From Pelomonas candidula (GTDB lineage: Bacteria > Pseudomonadota > Gammaproteobacteria > Burkholderiales > Burkholderiaceae_C), in assembly GCF_043555985.1 (NCBI RefSeq), contig NZ_JBIGIC010000003.1, positions 372,001 to 436,000 of the forward strand: a stretch of DNA of 64,000 nt, given 5' to 3'. Both the position numbers and the translations under genes were made by a program. The notes below the pieces were generated by a model. The model made no database searches. It had not been told where the DNA came from and saw nothing but the letters and a program-made list of their open reading frames with translations. Below are positions 1 to 8,330 of this stretch, piece after piece. Within the stretch, counting starts at the first letter, position 1. Each line of letters opens with the position of its first letter.

Positions 1-243
1 CGCCGGCAGTTGCACCTGGGGGATGTCGTTGAGCGGCGGCGGCGGGGGCACCTGGGGCAGCTCGATGTCCTCGACGTCCTGCATCGCGTAGCCGCGCGCC
101 TGCAGGCGGGCCTTCTTGACCTCGTCCAGCGTTGCGCGGCCGGCGGCCAGCAGCCGGCCCACGTCCAGATCCAGCGGCGCCGGCGCGGGCGCTCGCCAGC
201 CGTCGAGGACATGCGCGGGATCGAAGTCGTCAGGGGTGGACAT
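1..243 (-). CDS. Unknown protein, N-terminal 81 codons (runs off the window)
   Basis: An ATG-started frame on the minus strand stays open to the window edge, so only the first 81 residues are visible. They are acidic and proline-rich (a PPPPP run near residue 70) with a short helical stretch around residues 28-50. I see no signal peptide, membrane segment or recognisable domain, and I do not recognise the gene. It is divergent from the phosphatase gene at 314, with about 70 bp between the two starts, so both promoters must lie in that gap. Codon usage matches the neighbours, which supports a real gene. Confidence 0.55.
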   Translation of the reverse strand, partial: MSTPDDFDPAHVLDGWRAPAPAPLDLDVGRLLAAGRATLDEVKKARLQARGYAMQDVEDIELPQVPPPPPLNDIPQVQLPA

Positions 244-313
244 GCCGGTGCGGAGTTACGCGATTGTGACGACGACGTAAGCTCGCCCCCTTGCCTCCGC
301 CCCCCTAATCACC

Positions 314-1972
314 ATGCCGATGTTCACCCGCCGCCACCTGCTGGGCCTGGCCCTGGCTGCCGCCCTCTCTGCCTGCTCGACGACACCGCCGCCCGCAGCC
401 GCACCCCAGCCGCCTCGGCCCAAGCTCATCGTCCTCGTCGCCATCGACGGTCTGCCGATCCGCCAGGTGACCGGCTACCGCGACCAGCTCGCACCGGACG
501 GCTTCGCCCGCTTCCTGGATCACGGCCGCTGGTTCTCCGACGCGCACTACGAGCACGGCCACACGGTCACGGCGGCTGGCCACTCGATCATGCTGAGCGG
601 CGCCTACCCGCAGCGCAGCGGCATCATCAGCAACGAGTGGCGCGACCCGGCCACCGGCGCGCCGGTCTACAACACCGGCGACGCGGACTACACCTACCTC
701 GACAACCCGACGAAACCGCTGTCAGGCACCAGCCCGCGCAACCTCAAGGTCGAGACGCTGGGCGACGTGCTGCGCACGCGCTCGCCGGCATCCAAGGTCA
801 TCGGCATCTCCGGCAAGGACCGCGGCGCCATCCTGCCGGCCGGCCACAAGGGCACCGCCTACATGTACATGGGCGAGACCGGGCAGTTCTCGTCCAGCAC
901 CTACTACATGGCCGCGCTGCCGCAGTGGGTCAAGGACTTCAACGCCGCCAAGCCCGCCGACGCCTTCTTCAAGAAGACCTGGGCGCCGCTGTTGCCCGAA
1001 TCTGCCTACGCCCGCTCGGCGCCGGACGGCCAGCCCTGGTACCTCGCCAGCGGCAACGGCAACCGCCTGCCCGCCATCGTCGGCGACAAGATGGACGCGC
1101 CCACGCCGCGCTTCTACGAAAACCTGCTGGCCTCGCCGTTCGGCGACGAGCTGACGCTGGCCTTCGCCCGCGCCGCCGTAAAGAACGAACAGCTGGGCCA
1201 GCGCGGCGTGCAAGACATCCTGTCGGTGAGCCTGTCCAGCCACGACTACGTCAACCACGCCTTCGGCCCCGAGTCGCGGCTGTCGCACGACCACCTGTTG
1301 CACCTGGACCGCCATCTGCAGGCCTTCTTCCAGTTCCTCGACCAGGAAGTGGGCGCCGGCAATTACGTGCTGGCACTGACGGCCGACCATGGCTTCACCG
1401 ACTCGCCGGAGTGGTCCGCCAGCAAGGGCCTCGATGCCGGCCGGTTCGCCTCGGCGCCGTCGCTGGCCATCGTCAACACCGCGCTGGCCGCCAGGTTCGG
1501 CGTCGACAAGCTGGCCTGGGGCTTCTCCGCCGCCGGCCTGCTGCTCAACGAGCAGCTCGCCGCCGAGAAGGGCCTGAACTTCGCCGACGTGCAGGCAGCG
1601 GCCCGCGAGGAGCTGCTGAAGCTGCCGGGCGTGGCCGCCGTCTTCACGCGCGAGCAACTGCTGGGCAACGACACGACGACGCCCTACCTGGAGGCCATGC
1701 GCAAGTCCTTCGACCCGACGCGCGCCGCCCAGCTGCAGATCGTGCTGAAACCTAACTGGATTCAAAGCTACCGCCCCACCGGCAGCAGCCACGGCAGCCC
1801 CTACGAAGTCGACAACCACGTGCCCTTGTTGTTCTGGGGTCCGGGCTATGTCGGCCAGGGCGAAGTGAAGACGCGCGTGCAGATGGCCGACCTCGCGCCC
1901 ACGCTCGCCGGCATCGCCGGGCTGCCCGCGCCCGCGCAGGCGCAGGGCAAGGATCTCCAGCTCAGGCCCTGA
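314..1972 (+). CDS. Alkaline phosphatase family lipoprotein (PafA-like, type I phosphodiesterase fold)
   Basis: 552 residues. The N-terminus has a signal with a lipobox-like cysteine (AALSACS, about residues 16-22), so a lipid-anchored periplasmic enzyme is likely. The metal-binding start of the alkaline-phosphatase fold is seen as VLVAIDGLP. The nucleophile region YEHGHTVTAAGH followed by SGAYPQRSGI corresponds to the threonine-nucleophile motif of PafA-type enzymes. Later metal ligands appear as SSHDYVNH and LTADHGF, and a third cluster as GSSHGSPYEVDNHVP near the C-terminus. Family knowledge says these hydrolyse phosphate mono- or diesters and help acquire phosphate; the substrate cannot be read from sequence. 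The 3' end overlaps the convergent PAS gene by 11 bp. Confidence 0.88.
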   Translation: MPMFTRRHLLGLALAAALSACSTTPPPAAAPQPPRPKLIVLVAIDGLPIRQVTGYRDQLAPDGFARFLDHGRWFSDAHYEHGHTVTAAGHSIMLSGAYPQRSGIISNEWRDPATGAPVYNTGDADYTYLDNPTKPLSGTSPRNLKVETLGDVLRTRSPASKVIGISGKDRGAILPAGHKGTAYMYMGETGQFSSSTYYMAALPQWVKDFNAAKPADAFFKKTWAPLLPESAYARSAPDGQPWYLASGNGNRLPAIVGDKMDAPTPRFYENLLASPFGDELTLAFARAAVKNEQLGQRGVQDILSVSLSSHDYVNHAFGPESRLSHDHLLHLDRHLQAFFQFLDQEVGAGNYVLALTADHGFTDSPEWSASKGLDAGRFASAPSLAIVNTALAARFGVDKLAWGFSAAGLLLNEQLAAEKGLNFADVQAAAREELLKLPGVAAVFTREQLLGNDTTTPYLEAMRKSFDPTRAAQLQIVLKPNWIQSYRPTGSSHGSPYEVDNHVPLLFWGPGYVGQGEVKTRVQMADLAPTLAGIAGLPAPAQAQGKDLQLRP

Positions 1973-2603
1973 GCAGCAGTTCCGTCGCCGATTCGCCCCA
2001 CTGCGCCTCGGTCAGGCTCAAGGCCCCAAGGCGCTCGCACAGCGCTGCCGCCTGGGCCGGGCCGGTGGACGGCAACATCAGCAGCAGCCGGCCATCGGCC
2101 AGCAGCGCGCAGCCGTCCTCGCCGCGGATGCGCGCCAGCAGTGCCTGGGCATCGGCTCCGGGCGACGTCGTCGCAACGCACAGCGGCCAGGCGCGGGAGT
2201 CGCTGAGCAGCGACTGCAGCAACGCCAGCCCTGCCTGGGTCGACAGCAACTGCCCCGATGGCGGCCGCGGCCGGCTCAGGGCACTGATGTCGACGCCCGT
2301 GCAGACGCAGCCGCCGTCGGGCGTGGGCTGCTCCACCCACCAGAGCCGGCGGCCATCCTGCCAGGCCTGCTCGTAGCCCCCGCGCACCTCGCGCTGGCGG
2401 CGCAAGGGCGGATCGACCGGCCCGATACCGGCATCCCATGCCGCGTCCGCGATCTCGGCCCGCGTCGCCGGCTCGCCGTTGCCCAGGCCCCAGGCGGCGC
2501 GATAGGCGGCGTTGGCCTGCACCAGACGGCCATCGGCGTCGAACAGGGCCAGCATCAGCGGGCCGTCGGCCAGCGTCTGCCACCAGAGGTCACTTGGTTT
2601 CAC
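1962..2603 (-). CDS. PAS-domain protein, probable sensory or regulatory fragment
   Basis: 213 residues from a GTG start at 2603. Residues about 10-110 read as a PAS fold: MLALFDADGRLVQANAAYRAAWG is the usual opening, and a WWVEQPTPDGG-like stretch fits the last strands. The C-terminal half (about 115-213) has no output domain I recognise. There is no kinase, GGDEF or HTH motif, so the protein may sense a ligand and act through a partner. It lies 15 bp downstream of the DUF2807 gene on the same strand, so the two could be cotranscribed. GTG is the only start that keeps the full PAS N-terminus. Confidence 0.7.
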   Translation of the reverse strand: MKPSDLWWQTLADGPLMLALFDADGRLVQANAAYRAAWGLGNGEPATRAEIADAAWDAGIGPVDPPLRRQREVRGGYEQAWQDGRRLWWVEQPTPDGGCVCTGVDISALSRPRPPSGQLLSTQAGLALLQSLLSDSRAWPLCVATTSPGADAQALLARIRGEDGCALLADGRLLLMLPSTGPAQAAALCERLGALSLTEAQWGESATELLLRA

Positions 2604-2618
2604 CCTGGCGATTGGAAC

Positions 2619-3416
2619 TCACCTGCGGTGGATTTCCCCCGAGCCGCTGACGCTTTGACGCAACTGCGGCCGGCCGGCGTAGCTCAGGTCGCCCGAACCA
2701 CTCAACTTGGCGTCCAGTTGCTCGGTGACGCCCAGCGCCACATCGCCCGAGCCATGCAGCTCGACGCGCGCCGTGCGGCCGGCCAGCGCGCCGGCGTCGA
2801 CATCCCCCGAACCGCTGATCTTCCAGCTCTGCTGCTCGGCGCGGCCAGCCACGCGCACGTCACCGGAGCCGCTGATGTCGACGTTCAGCTCTTTCAGCTC
2901 AACCTGGCCCAGTTGCACGTCGCCCGAGCCGACGACGCTCAACGCCAGGCTGTCGCCCTTGAAGCGCTCCACCGACAGGTCGCCGGAGCCCTGGATGGCC
3001 ACGGCCTGCAGCGCGCGAGCATCGACCCGCACCATCGGTGCCGAGCGGGTCGTGAAGCCGGCATCGCGCTTGAGGCGCACGAACAGCGTGTCGCCCTCCA
3101 CCACCGTCTCGACCAGCGGCTCGATGTTGTCGTCAGCGGCGACAATGGCTTGGTCACTGCCCGCCTGGGCCAGCCGCACATCGACGGGCCCGTCGACGCG
3201 CAGCTTCGTGAACGCCGCCAGCGCGCGCTGCTTCTCGACGCGGACACCCGATCCCTTGACGCGGTTGCGGCCGCTGCCGTACTCCATCGGGCCGCTGAAA
3301 TGGGCCGTCCAGCCGTCCGCATCCTTGCGGATGCGCAGGCGCCAGTCGTTGTCGCCGGCCAGGGCGGCGCTGGAAGCGAGGGTGGCGGTCAGGATCAGCA
3401 GGGCAAGGCGGTTCAT
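2619..3416 (-). CDS. Head GIN domain (DUF2807) secreted protein
   Basis: 265 residues with a clear Sec signal (MNRLALLILTATLASSAALAG). The mature part matches the putative auto-transporter adhesin head GIN domain: an N-terminal strand-rich part, then regularly spaced GSGD turns (GSGDLSVE, GSGDVQLG, GSGDVRVA, GSGDVDAG, GSGDVALG, GSGDLSYA, GSGEIHRR). This is the pattern of a right-handed beta-solenoid with one GSGD turn per coil. The biochemical role of this family is not established; a surface or periplasmic binding role is inferred. It is divergent from the zinc peptidase gene at 3545. Confidence 0.85.
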   Translation of the reverse strand: MNRLALLILTATLASSAALAGDNDWRLRIRKDADGWTAHFSGPMEYGSGRNRVKGSGVRVEKQRALAAFTKLRVDGPVDVRLAQAGSDQAIVAADDNIEPLVETVVEGDTLFVRLKRDAGFTTRSAPMVRVDARALQAVAIQGSGDLSVERFKGDSLALSVVGSGDVQLGQVELKELNVDISGSGDVRVAGRAEQQSWKISGSGDVDAGALAGRTARVELHGSGDVALGVTEQLDAKLSGSGDLSYAGRPQLRQSVSGSGEIHRR

Positions 3417-3544
3417 CAGGGACTCCCGGTTTGGCGATGCGGCGGCAGTGTGGCCAACAGGCCCCAGGCTTGCCCGCGCCAGGCGACGGACTGCAGATCC
3501 GCGGGCATGGGCCGTAGGATGGGCCGATCTGCCAGGAGACGCGC

Positions 3545-4414
3545 ATGAAGTGGGAAGGCCAGCGTGAAAGCGACAACGTCGAGGACGCCCGGGGCGGCGG
3601 GGGCGGCCTGCCCATCGGCGGCCGCGGGCTGGGCCTGGGCGGCATCGTCATCGCGCTGATCGCGTCCTGGGTGCTGGGCATCAATCCGTTGACGCTGCTG
3701 GGCGCGCTTCAGGGCGGCGGTGGTGGCGGCACACCCGCCGTACAGGCGCCGGCCGGCGATTCGCACGCCCAGGACCCGGCCTACCGCTTCGTCAAGGTCG
3801 TGCTGGCCGACACCGAGGACGTCTGGGGCGCCTATTTCCAGCAGCGCGGCCAGACCTACCCCCGCCCCAAGCTGACCGTCTTCCGCGGCCGCATCGCCAC
3901 TGCCTGCGGCAGCGGGGAGTCCGCCATGGGCCCGTTCTACTGCCCGGGTGACCACAAGGTCTACATCGACCTGGGCTTCTATGACACGCTGCGCGAACGC
4001 CTCGGCGCCCCGGGCGATTTCGCCCAGGCCTACGTCATCGCCCACGAAGTGGGCCATCACCTGCAGAACCTGATGGGCACGACCGGAAAGCTCGACCAGG
4101 CGCGCGGCCGCGTCTCCGAGCGCGAGGCCAACGCGATGAGCGTCCGGCTGGAGCTGCAGGCCGACTGCTACGCCGGCGTCTGGGCCACGCTGTCGCAGCG
4201 CGGCAAGGGCTGGCTCGAAGCCGGCGACATCGAGGAGGCGCTGAACGCCGCCAGCCAGATCGGCGACGACACGCTGCAAAAGCGCGCCCGCGGCACCGTC
4301 GTGCCCGAAAGCTTCACCCACGGCAGCAGTGCCCAGCGGGTGCGCTGGTTCAAGCGCGGCCTGGAGGCCGGCGACCTGAAGGCGTGTGACACCTTTTCGT
4401 CAACCGCCCTCTGA
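3545..4414 (+). CDS. Neutral zinc metallopeptidase, YpfJ family
   Basis: 289 residues. The N-terminus is the family signature: short charged segment, glycine-rich stretch (ARGGGGGLPIGG), then one membrane anchor around residues 30-55 (GGIVIALIASWVLGINPLTLLG). The zinc motif HEVGHH lies near residue 167, and the third ligand region is probably LELQADCYAGVWA near residue 200. The catalytic part is expected on the periplasmic side. Substrates are unknown for this family. The upstream gap 3417-3544 is a divergent promoter region. Length matches the family's usual 280-300 residues. Confidence 0.9.
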   Translation: MKWEGQRESDNVEDARGGGGGLPIGGRGLGLGGIVIALIASWVLGINPLTLLGALQGGGGGGTPAVQAPAGDSHAQDPAYRFVKVVLADTEDVWGAYFQQRGQTYPRPKLTVFRGRIATACGSGESAMGPFYCPGDHKVYIDLGFYDTLRERLGAPGDFAQAYVIAHEVGHHLQNLMGTTGKLDQARGRVSEREANAMSVRLELQADCYAGVWATLSQRGKGWLEAGDIEEALNAASQIGDDTLQKRARGTVVPESFTHGSSAQRVRWFKRGLEAGDLKACDTFSSTAL

Positions 4415-4576
4415 AGCGCCAAATTCCCCTACAAACCGCCCACCCAATCGAGGGGGCGGGGGATGACCCTCTCCGGGCTTTGTGTGAAACACTTCCATCC
4501 AAATCACCGACCCCTCCACTAGGATCGGCCCCTTTCCAGAGCAGCGCAAAAAAGCCAATCCACGAGGCCCACTGTC

Positions 4577-5278
4577 ATGAGCGAACGCCAACTCCACGAC
4601 CCCCAGCCGACGCCGCAGGCGCCGGCCCCCGTCGACGCGTCCGCCGGCGAACTGGCCTCGGCACGCCGCCGCCGCTTCATCAAGGCCGGCGCCGGCATCG
4701 TTCCCGTGGCGCTGACGCTGAGCAGCCGCCCGGTGCTGGCCACCACGCAAGGCAAGTGCTTCTCGGCCTCGGCCTGGGGTTCCATCCAGAACCTGGTGGG
4801 CACCAACGCCAGCCAGTACACGCGCAAGGCCACCAACGCGCCGACGGTGAACTGCTACACGCTGACCGAATGGTGCGCCACCAGCTACGGCAACCCGACC
4901 TGCGCCGGCTGGAAGGTCTCGTCCATCAGCTGCGCGAACCTGAGCCTGTCGACCGTCAAGGCCTACACCGTCGCCAAGGCCTGCGGCAGTTCCGGTGGCA
5001 CGGCCGGCGTGGCCGGCACCAGCTCCGTCTGGACCATGCTGACCGGCACGACCTGCTCCTCCGCGCAGAAGGCGATGCTGGTGGCCTGGCTGAACTTCCG
5101 CATCAGCACCGCGACCAGCACGGACGTCTGCGTCATCGACAGCTTCTCGACCAACCAGCTGACGACGCTGGGCAACATCGTGGCGGCCGGCGGCGGCACG
5201 GGACCTGATGGCAAGACGTGGACGCCGACCGACGTCCAGAACTACCTGCAGAACAACTACATCGGCCGCCTGAGCTGA
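4577..5278 (+). CDS. Tat-exported cysteine-rich protein, candidate cargo of the HprK-A/PqqD cassette
   Basis: 233 residues. A twin-arginine signal is visible at residues 30-55 (RRRRFIKAGAG, hydrophobic core, then VLA as the cleavage site). The mature protein of about 178 residues contains eight cysteines, alanine/serine/threonine-rich segments and no domain I recognise. It ends in a C-terminal serine (IGRLS). Tat substrates fold and can be modified in the cytoplasm before export. The gene sits 67 bp upstream of the PqqD-like, HprK-related and nucleotidyltransferase genes, which suggests it is their substrate. That link is an inference from position only. The 162-bp gap before it (4415-4576) probably holds the cassette promoter, but I see no convincing -35/-10 pair. 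Confidence 0.8.
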   Translation: MSERQLHDPQPTPQAPAPVDASAGELASARRRRFIKAGAGIVPVALTLSSRPVLATTQGKCFSASAWGSIQNLVGTNASQYTRKATNAPTVNCYTLTEWCATSYGNPTCAGWKVSSISCANLSLSTVKAYTVAKACGSSGGTAGVAGTSSVWTMLTGTTCSSAQKAMLVAWLNFRISTATSTDVCVIDSFSTNQLTTLGNIVAAGGGTGPDGKTWTPTDVQNYLQNNYIGRLS

Positions 5279-5345
5279 GCCGCATGCGCCGGTACACCGA
5301 GGACGCGCGGCTTCAAACCCAGCTCTGATCGGCGCTGCGCCGCAG

Positions 5346-5642
5346 ATGCAGGCCCCTTTGTGGATCATCCATCGCTCGGCCGATATTTCCTGGCGTGACT
5401 GGGACGGCCTGGGCGCGGTCTACAACGACGCTTCCGGCGATACCCACCTGGTCGACGCCCTGTCCATCGAATTCCTGGAACTGCTGCGCGGGCAGCCGTT
5501 GTCCGTTGCGCAGCTGGTCGAGCAACTGGCCGACGCCATCCCCGACCAGATGGACGTCGAGACGGCGACCGCCTTTTTCGACCGGCAGCTGCGCTCGCTG
5601 AGGGATCTGGGGCTCGTCGAGCAGATCGTCGCGCCGGCATGA
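5346..5642 (+). CDS. PqqD-like protein of the HPr-rel-A system
   Basis: 98 residues with the winged-helix architecture of PqqD-type peptide-recognition proteins: an N-terminal strand pair (WIIHRSADISWRDWDG), a central segment ending in VDALSIEFLELLRG, then a helix pair with DLGLVEQI near the end. Proteins of this class normally bind a peptide or protein so that a partner enzyme can modify it. The stop codon overlaps the ATG of the HprK-related gene (ATGA at 5639-5642), so the two are translationally coupled. I assign the subgroup from the neighbouring kinase and nucleotidyltransferase; the fold call alone would be less certain. Confidence 0.8.
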   Translation: MQAPLWIIHRSADISWRDWDGLGAVYNDASGDTHLVDALSIEFLELLRGQPLSVAQLVEQLADAIPDQMDVETATAFFDRQLRSLRDLGLVEQIVAPA

Positions 5643-6550
5643 AAGTCCGTGACCTGGCCCTGGGCGACCTGCGCCGACGCCTGGCCCGCGGCGAGCTGGT
5701 GCTGAAGGTGCCCCCCTTCGTCGCCCGCCTGCGCTCCGACGTCGACCGCGTGGCCGAGGACTTGGCGCTGCTTTACTCGGACTTCGAGCTCGGCACGCCT
5801 GAGGACTTTGCGGACTTCCACCTGGAAGTGCGTCGCGAGGGCGGCCTGCGCCGCTGGGTCAAGCCCATGGCGCGCTTCTTCGCCGACGGCGAGCCGGCCT
5901 TCAGCCAGTTGCCCGCGGAGCAGGGCTTCCACATGATCGAGTGGGGCCTGAACTGGGCCGTGAGCACGATGGCCCACCCCTACCTGTCCTACCACGCCGC
6001 CGCGCTGGAGCGCGACGGCCGGGCCCTGGTCATGCCCGCGCCGCCCGGCTCGGGCAAGAGCACGCTGACCGCGGCGCTGGCGCACCGCGGCTGGCGGCTG
6101 ATGACGGACGAGATCACGCTGTACGACCTGGCATCCGGCCAGGTCAGCGGCATGGGGCGGCCCGTCAATCTGAAGAACACCTCCGTCGAGCTGATCCGCC
6201 AGTTCGCGCCTCAGGCCGAGCTGACGCGCCCCGTACCGGACACCGCCAGGGGCACGCTCGCACTGATGAAGGCGCCGGCGGACAGCGTGGCCCGCATCAT
6301 GGAGCCGGCCCGGCCGGCCTGGATCGTCATGCCCCGCTACAAGGCCGGCGCCGCGCCGGTGCTGAACGACGTCCCCAAGGCCCGCATGCTGCTGCTGCTG
6401 GCGGAGCAGGCATTCAACTACGACCTCCACGGCCGCGGCGGCTTCGAGGCCACGGCCGACCTCGTCGACCGCTGTGCCTGCCTGGACTTCGAGTACTCGA
6501 CGCTGGACAACGCCGTGCAGCGCATCGATCAACTGGCGGAGCAGGCATGA
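5639..6550 (+). CDS. HprK-related kinase A
   Basis: 303 residues. A P-loop PPGSGKST lies at about residues 134-141, followed by ALAHRGWRLMTDEITLYDL, which aligns by eye with the HPr kinase segment that carries paired acidic catalytic residues (here DE rather than DD). The rest does not look like full-length HPr kinase/phosphorylase, and no HPr gene is in the window. HprK homologues in some lasso-peptide clusters phosphorylate a serine on a precursor, so a protein or peptide substrate is plausible. It overlaps both neighbours by ATGA, between the PqqD-like and nucleotidyltransferase genes. The substrate is unknown. Confidence 0.85.
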   Translation: MKVRDLALGDLRRRLARGELVLKVPPFVARLRSDVDRVAEDLALLYSDFELGTPEDFADFHLEVRREGGLRRWVKPMARFFADGEPAFSQLPAEQGFHMIEWGLNWAVSTMAHPYLSYHAAALERDGRALVMPAPPGSGKSTLTAALAHRGWRLMTDEITLYDLASGQVSGMGRPVNLKNTSVELIRQFAPQAELTRPVPDTARGTLALMKAPADSVARIMEPARPAWIVMPRYKAGAAPVLNDVPKARMLLLLAEQAFNYDLHGRGGFEATADLVDRCACLDFEYSTLDNAVQRIDQLAEQA

Positions 6551-7641
6551 CGGACCGGTCCGCGCCGTTGCTGCTGCGCGTGCTGCTGGCGCCGACGTCA
6601 GCACTGGCGCTGCGCCCGCTGGAGTGGGACCTGCTGCTGCGCCAGGCTCGCCGGGGCGTGCTGCTGGCCCGGCTGGCCGTCACGCTGAAGCCCTGGCTGG
6701 AGCAGGTTCCGCCCGGCCCGCGACACCACCTCCACGCCGCGCTCATGACGGCCGAGCGCCAGGCCAAGCTGACCCACTGGGAGGTGAGTCGCATCCAGGC
6801 CGCACTGCAGCCGCTGGGCGTCGAGCCAATACTGCTCAAGGGCACGGCCTACCTGATGGCCGGGCTGCCGGCCAGCCAGGGCCGTGTCTTCGGGGACATC
6901 GACATCCTCGTGCCCAAGGCGCGCATCGCCGACATCGAAGCGGCGCTGTTCGAGCACGGCTGGCGCTTCCAGGACGACCTCGACGCCTACGACGAGCGCT
7001 ACTACCGCGAGTGGATGCACGAGATCCCACCGCTGACGCACGAGCAGCGCGGCAGCAGCCTGGACGTCCACCACACCATCCTGCCGCCGTCGGCGCGCAT
7101 CAAGGTCGACACGGCGGCGCTGTTCGAGGACGCACGCGAGCTACCCGACAAGCCGGGCGTGCGCGTGCTGGCACCGGTGACCATGGTGCTGCACAGCGCT
7201 GCCCACCTGTTCCACGAGGGCGAGCTCGAGAAGGGCCTGCGCGACCTGTTCGACCTTGACGCCCTGCTGCGCGACTTCGGCCGCGATCCGGACTTCTGGG
7301 CCCGCCTGGTGCCGCGCGCCCGCGCACTGGGGCTGAGCCGGCCGCTGTTCCTCGCGCTGCGCTACACAGCGCGCTGGCTGGGCACCCCCGTGCCGGGCGA
7401 CGTCGTGCAGGCGGCTGCGGCCGACGCGCCGGCTGTCCAAGGCTTGATGGATGCCTGCTACGACCGCGCGCTGATGCCCGACCACCTCAGTTGCGACAGC
7501 GCCCTCACCGGCAGCGCCCGGCTGGCGCTGTACGTGCGCTCTCACTGGCTGCGCATGCCCACCGGACTGCTGCTGCTGCACCTGGCCCGCAAGGCCTGGA
7601 TGCGGATGCAGCCCGCGAAGGAAGCGCCGGCCGAGGCCTGA
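6547..7641 (+). CDS. Nucleotidyltransferase family protein (NTP_transf_5-like)
   Basis: 364 residues from the ATG that overlaps the kinase stop. The nucleotidyltransferase core shows as PILLKGTAYL, then VFGDIDILVP near residues 114-123; the GD-x-D acidic pair is the expected metal site. DVHHTILPP follows, as in uncharacterised members of the family, and a helical C-terminal region ends in a basic tail. These proteins occur with HprK-related kinases and PqqD-like proteins in conserved sets, and some accompany lasso-peptide genes. The chemistry is unproven; nucleotidylation or further phosphorylation of the cassette substrate would fit. It is the last gene of the apparent operon. Confidence 0.82.
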   Translation: MTDRSAPLLLRVLLAPTSALALRPLEWDLLLRQARRGVLLARLAVTLKPWLEQVPPGPRHHLHAALMTAERQAKLTHWEVSRIQAALQPLGVEPILLKGTAYLMAGLPASQGRVFGDIDILVPKARIADIEAALFEHGWRFQDDLDAYDERYYREWMHEIPPLTHEQRGSSLDVHHTILPPSARIKVDTAALFEDARELPDKPGVRVLAPVTMVLHSAAHLFHEGELEKGLRDLFDLDALLRDFGRDPDFWARLVPRARALGLSRPLFLALRYTARWLGTPVPGDVVQAAAADAPAVQGLMDACYDRALMPDHLSCDSALTGSARLALYVRSHWLRMPTGLLLLHLARKAWMRMQPAKEAPAEA

Positions 7642-7809
7642 CAGCGGCTGTGAGCCGCCCAAGCCCTCCTCGGTGATCCGCGAGTTCCCCCCCGCCGACT
7701 GGTGCACGCTGGGCAACGCCAGCGCCGGCATGGGCGCGCTGATCCAGTTGGTGCTGCCGTTCGGGCTGTCCGGCTCGTTGACGGTGAGCCGGGTCCGGAT
7801 TCCCAGGCT

Positions 7810-8034
7810 TCAGGCAGTCCGGCGCGACAACCAGCTCAGCGGCGAGTCCTGCGGGGCGACGCGCCCGGACTGCGACTCCAGGAAGTCACTGGGCGGCTGC
7901 TGGCGATATTCGCTGATGTCGCCGCCATCCAGGCAGGCGTCCAGGCCAAATGCAGTGCCCAGGTCGGCCGGGTCCGGCTCGCTGCGAACGGCAGCGCCAC
8001 GGCGGAAAAAACGCAGCGCTGGAACGAATCGCAT
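7810..8034 (-). CDS. Small hypothetical protein (74 aa)
   Basis: A 74-residue frame whose ATG has a fair ribosome-binding site (AGAGG, about 5-6 bases upstream). The N-terminus is basic and aromatic (MRFVPALRFFRRG), the middle acidic (EPDPADLG, CLDGGDISEY), and no membrane segment or domain is visible. The start could be extended to 8076, but the Shine-Dalgarno sequence favours 8034. I do not recognise it. The 168 bp between its stop and the nucleotidyltransferase stop at 7641 hold nothing I can identify. Confidence 0.5.
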   Translation of the reverse strand: MRFVPALRFFRRGAAVRSEPDPADLGTAFGLDACLDGGDISEYRQQPPSDFLESQSGRVAPQDSPLSWLSRRTA

Positions 8035-8085
8035 GGCGAACCTCTTTGTCTCTGCATCTGTAGCTGACAACCTCATCAGCTTGTG

Positions 8086-8100
8086 CGCTCAGTGTGAGCG
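8086..8100. promoter_or_regulatory. Palindrome in a divergent intergenic region (possible operator)
   Basis: CGCTCA-GTG-TGAGCG is a perfect inverted repeat with 6-bp arms. It lies 52 bp upstream of the small gene starting at 8034, inside a noticeably AT-richer stretch (8035-8330) between two divergent small genes. It could bind a dimeric regulator. No regulator can be named. Nothing else in this 296-bp gap is clear to me, though TTGCAA occurs twice near 8235. Confidence 0.3.
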
Positions 8101-8330
8101 ATGCATATGACAAGTGAACGCCGCAACTGTCAGTAAATATTGCCTCTGCTGGGATTTCCACACGTTCAGGGTGGGTCGACGCCCCGTAGACAGCGTTTTC
8201 CGTTGCCGATTCGCATCACGGCCTAACGTTGCAAGTTTGCAAAAGCCCGACAACTCCCTAGCTCCATCGGTCCAAATTGCTGCGGATGCGCTTAAGCTGC
8301 GCGCCTTCCTAGAAGTTCGGGCTTTCCCTT

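Noticed and set aside
4577..7641. A lasso-peptide biosynthesis cluster
   Set aside because: The PqqD-like, kinase and nucleotidyltransferase genes are reminiscent of one, but there is no asparagine-synthetase-like cyclase, no B2-type protease and no short precursor.
7673..8110. A 145-codon plus-strand frame starting MIREFPPADW
   Set aside because: It crosses the better-supported minus-strand small gene and a probable promoter region, and the second half has the cysteine/arginine composition of noise. The first 45 residues look gene-like, but I could not assign them.
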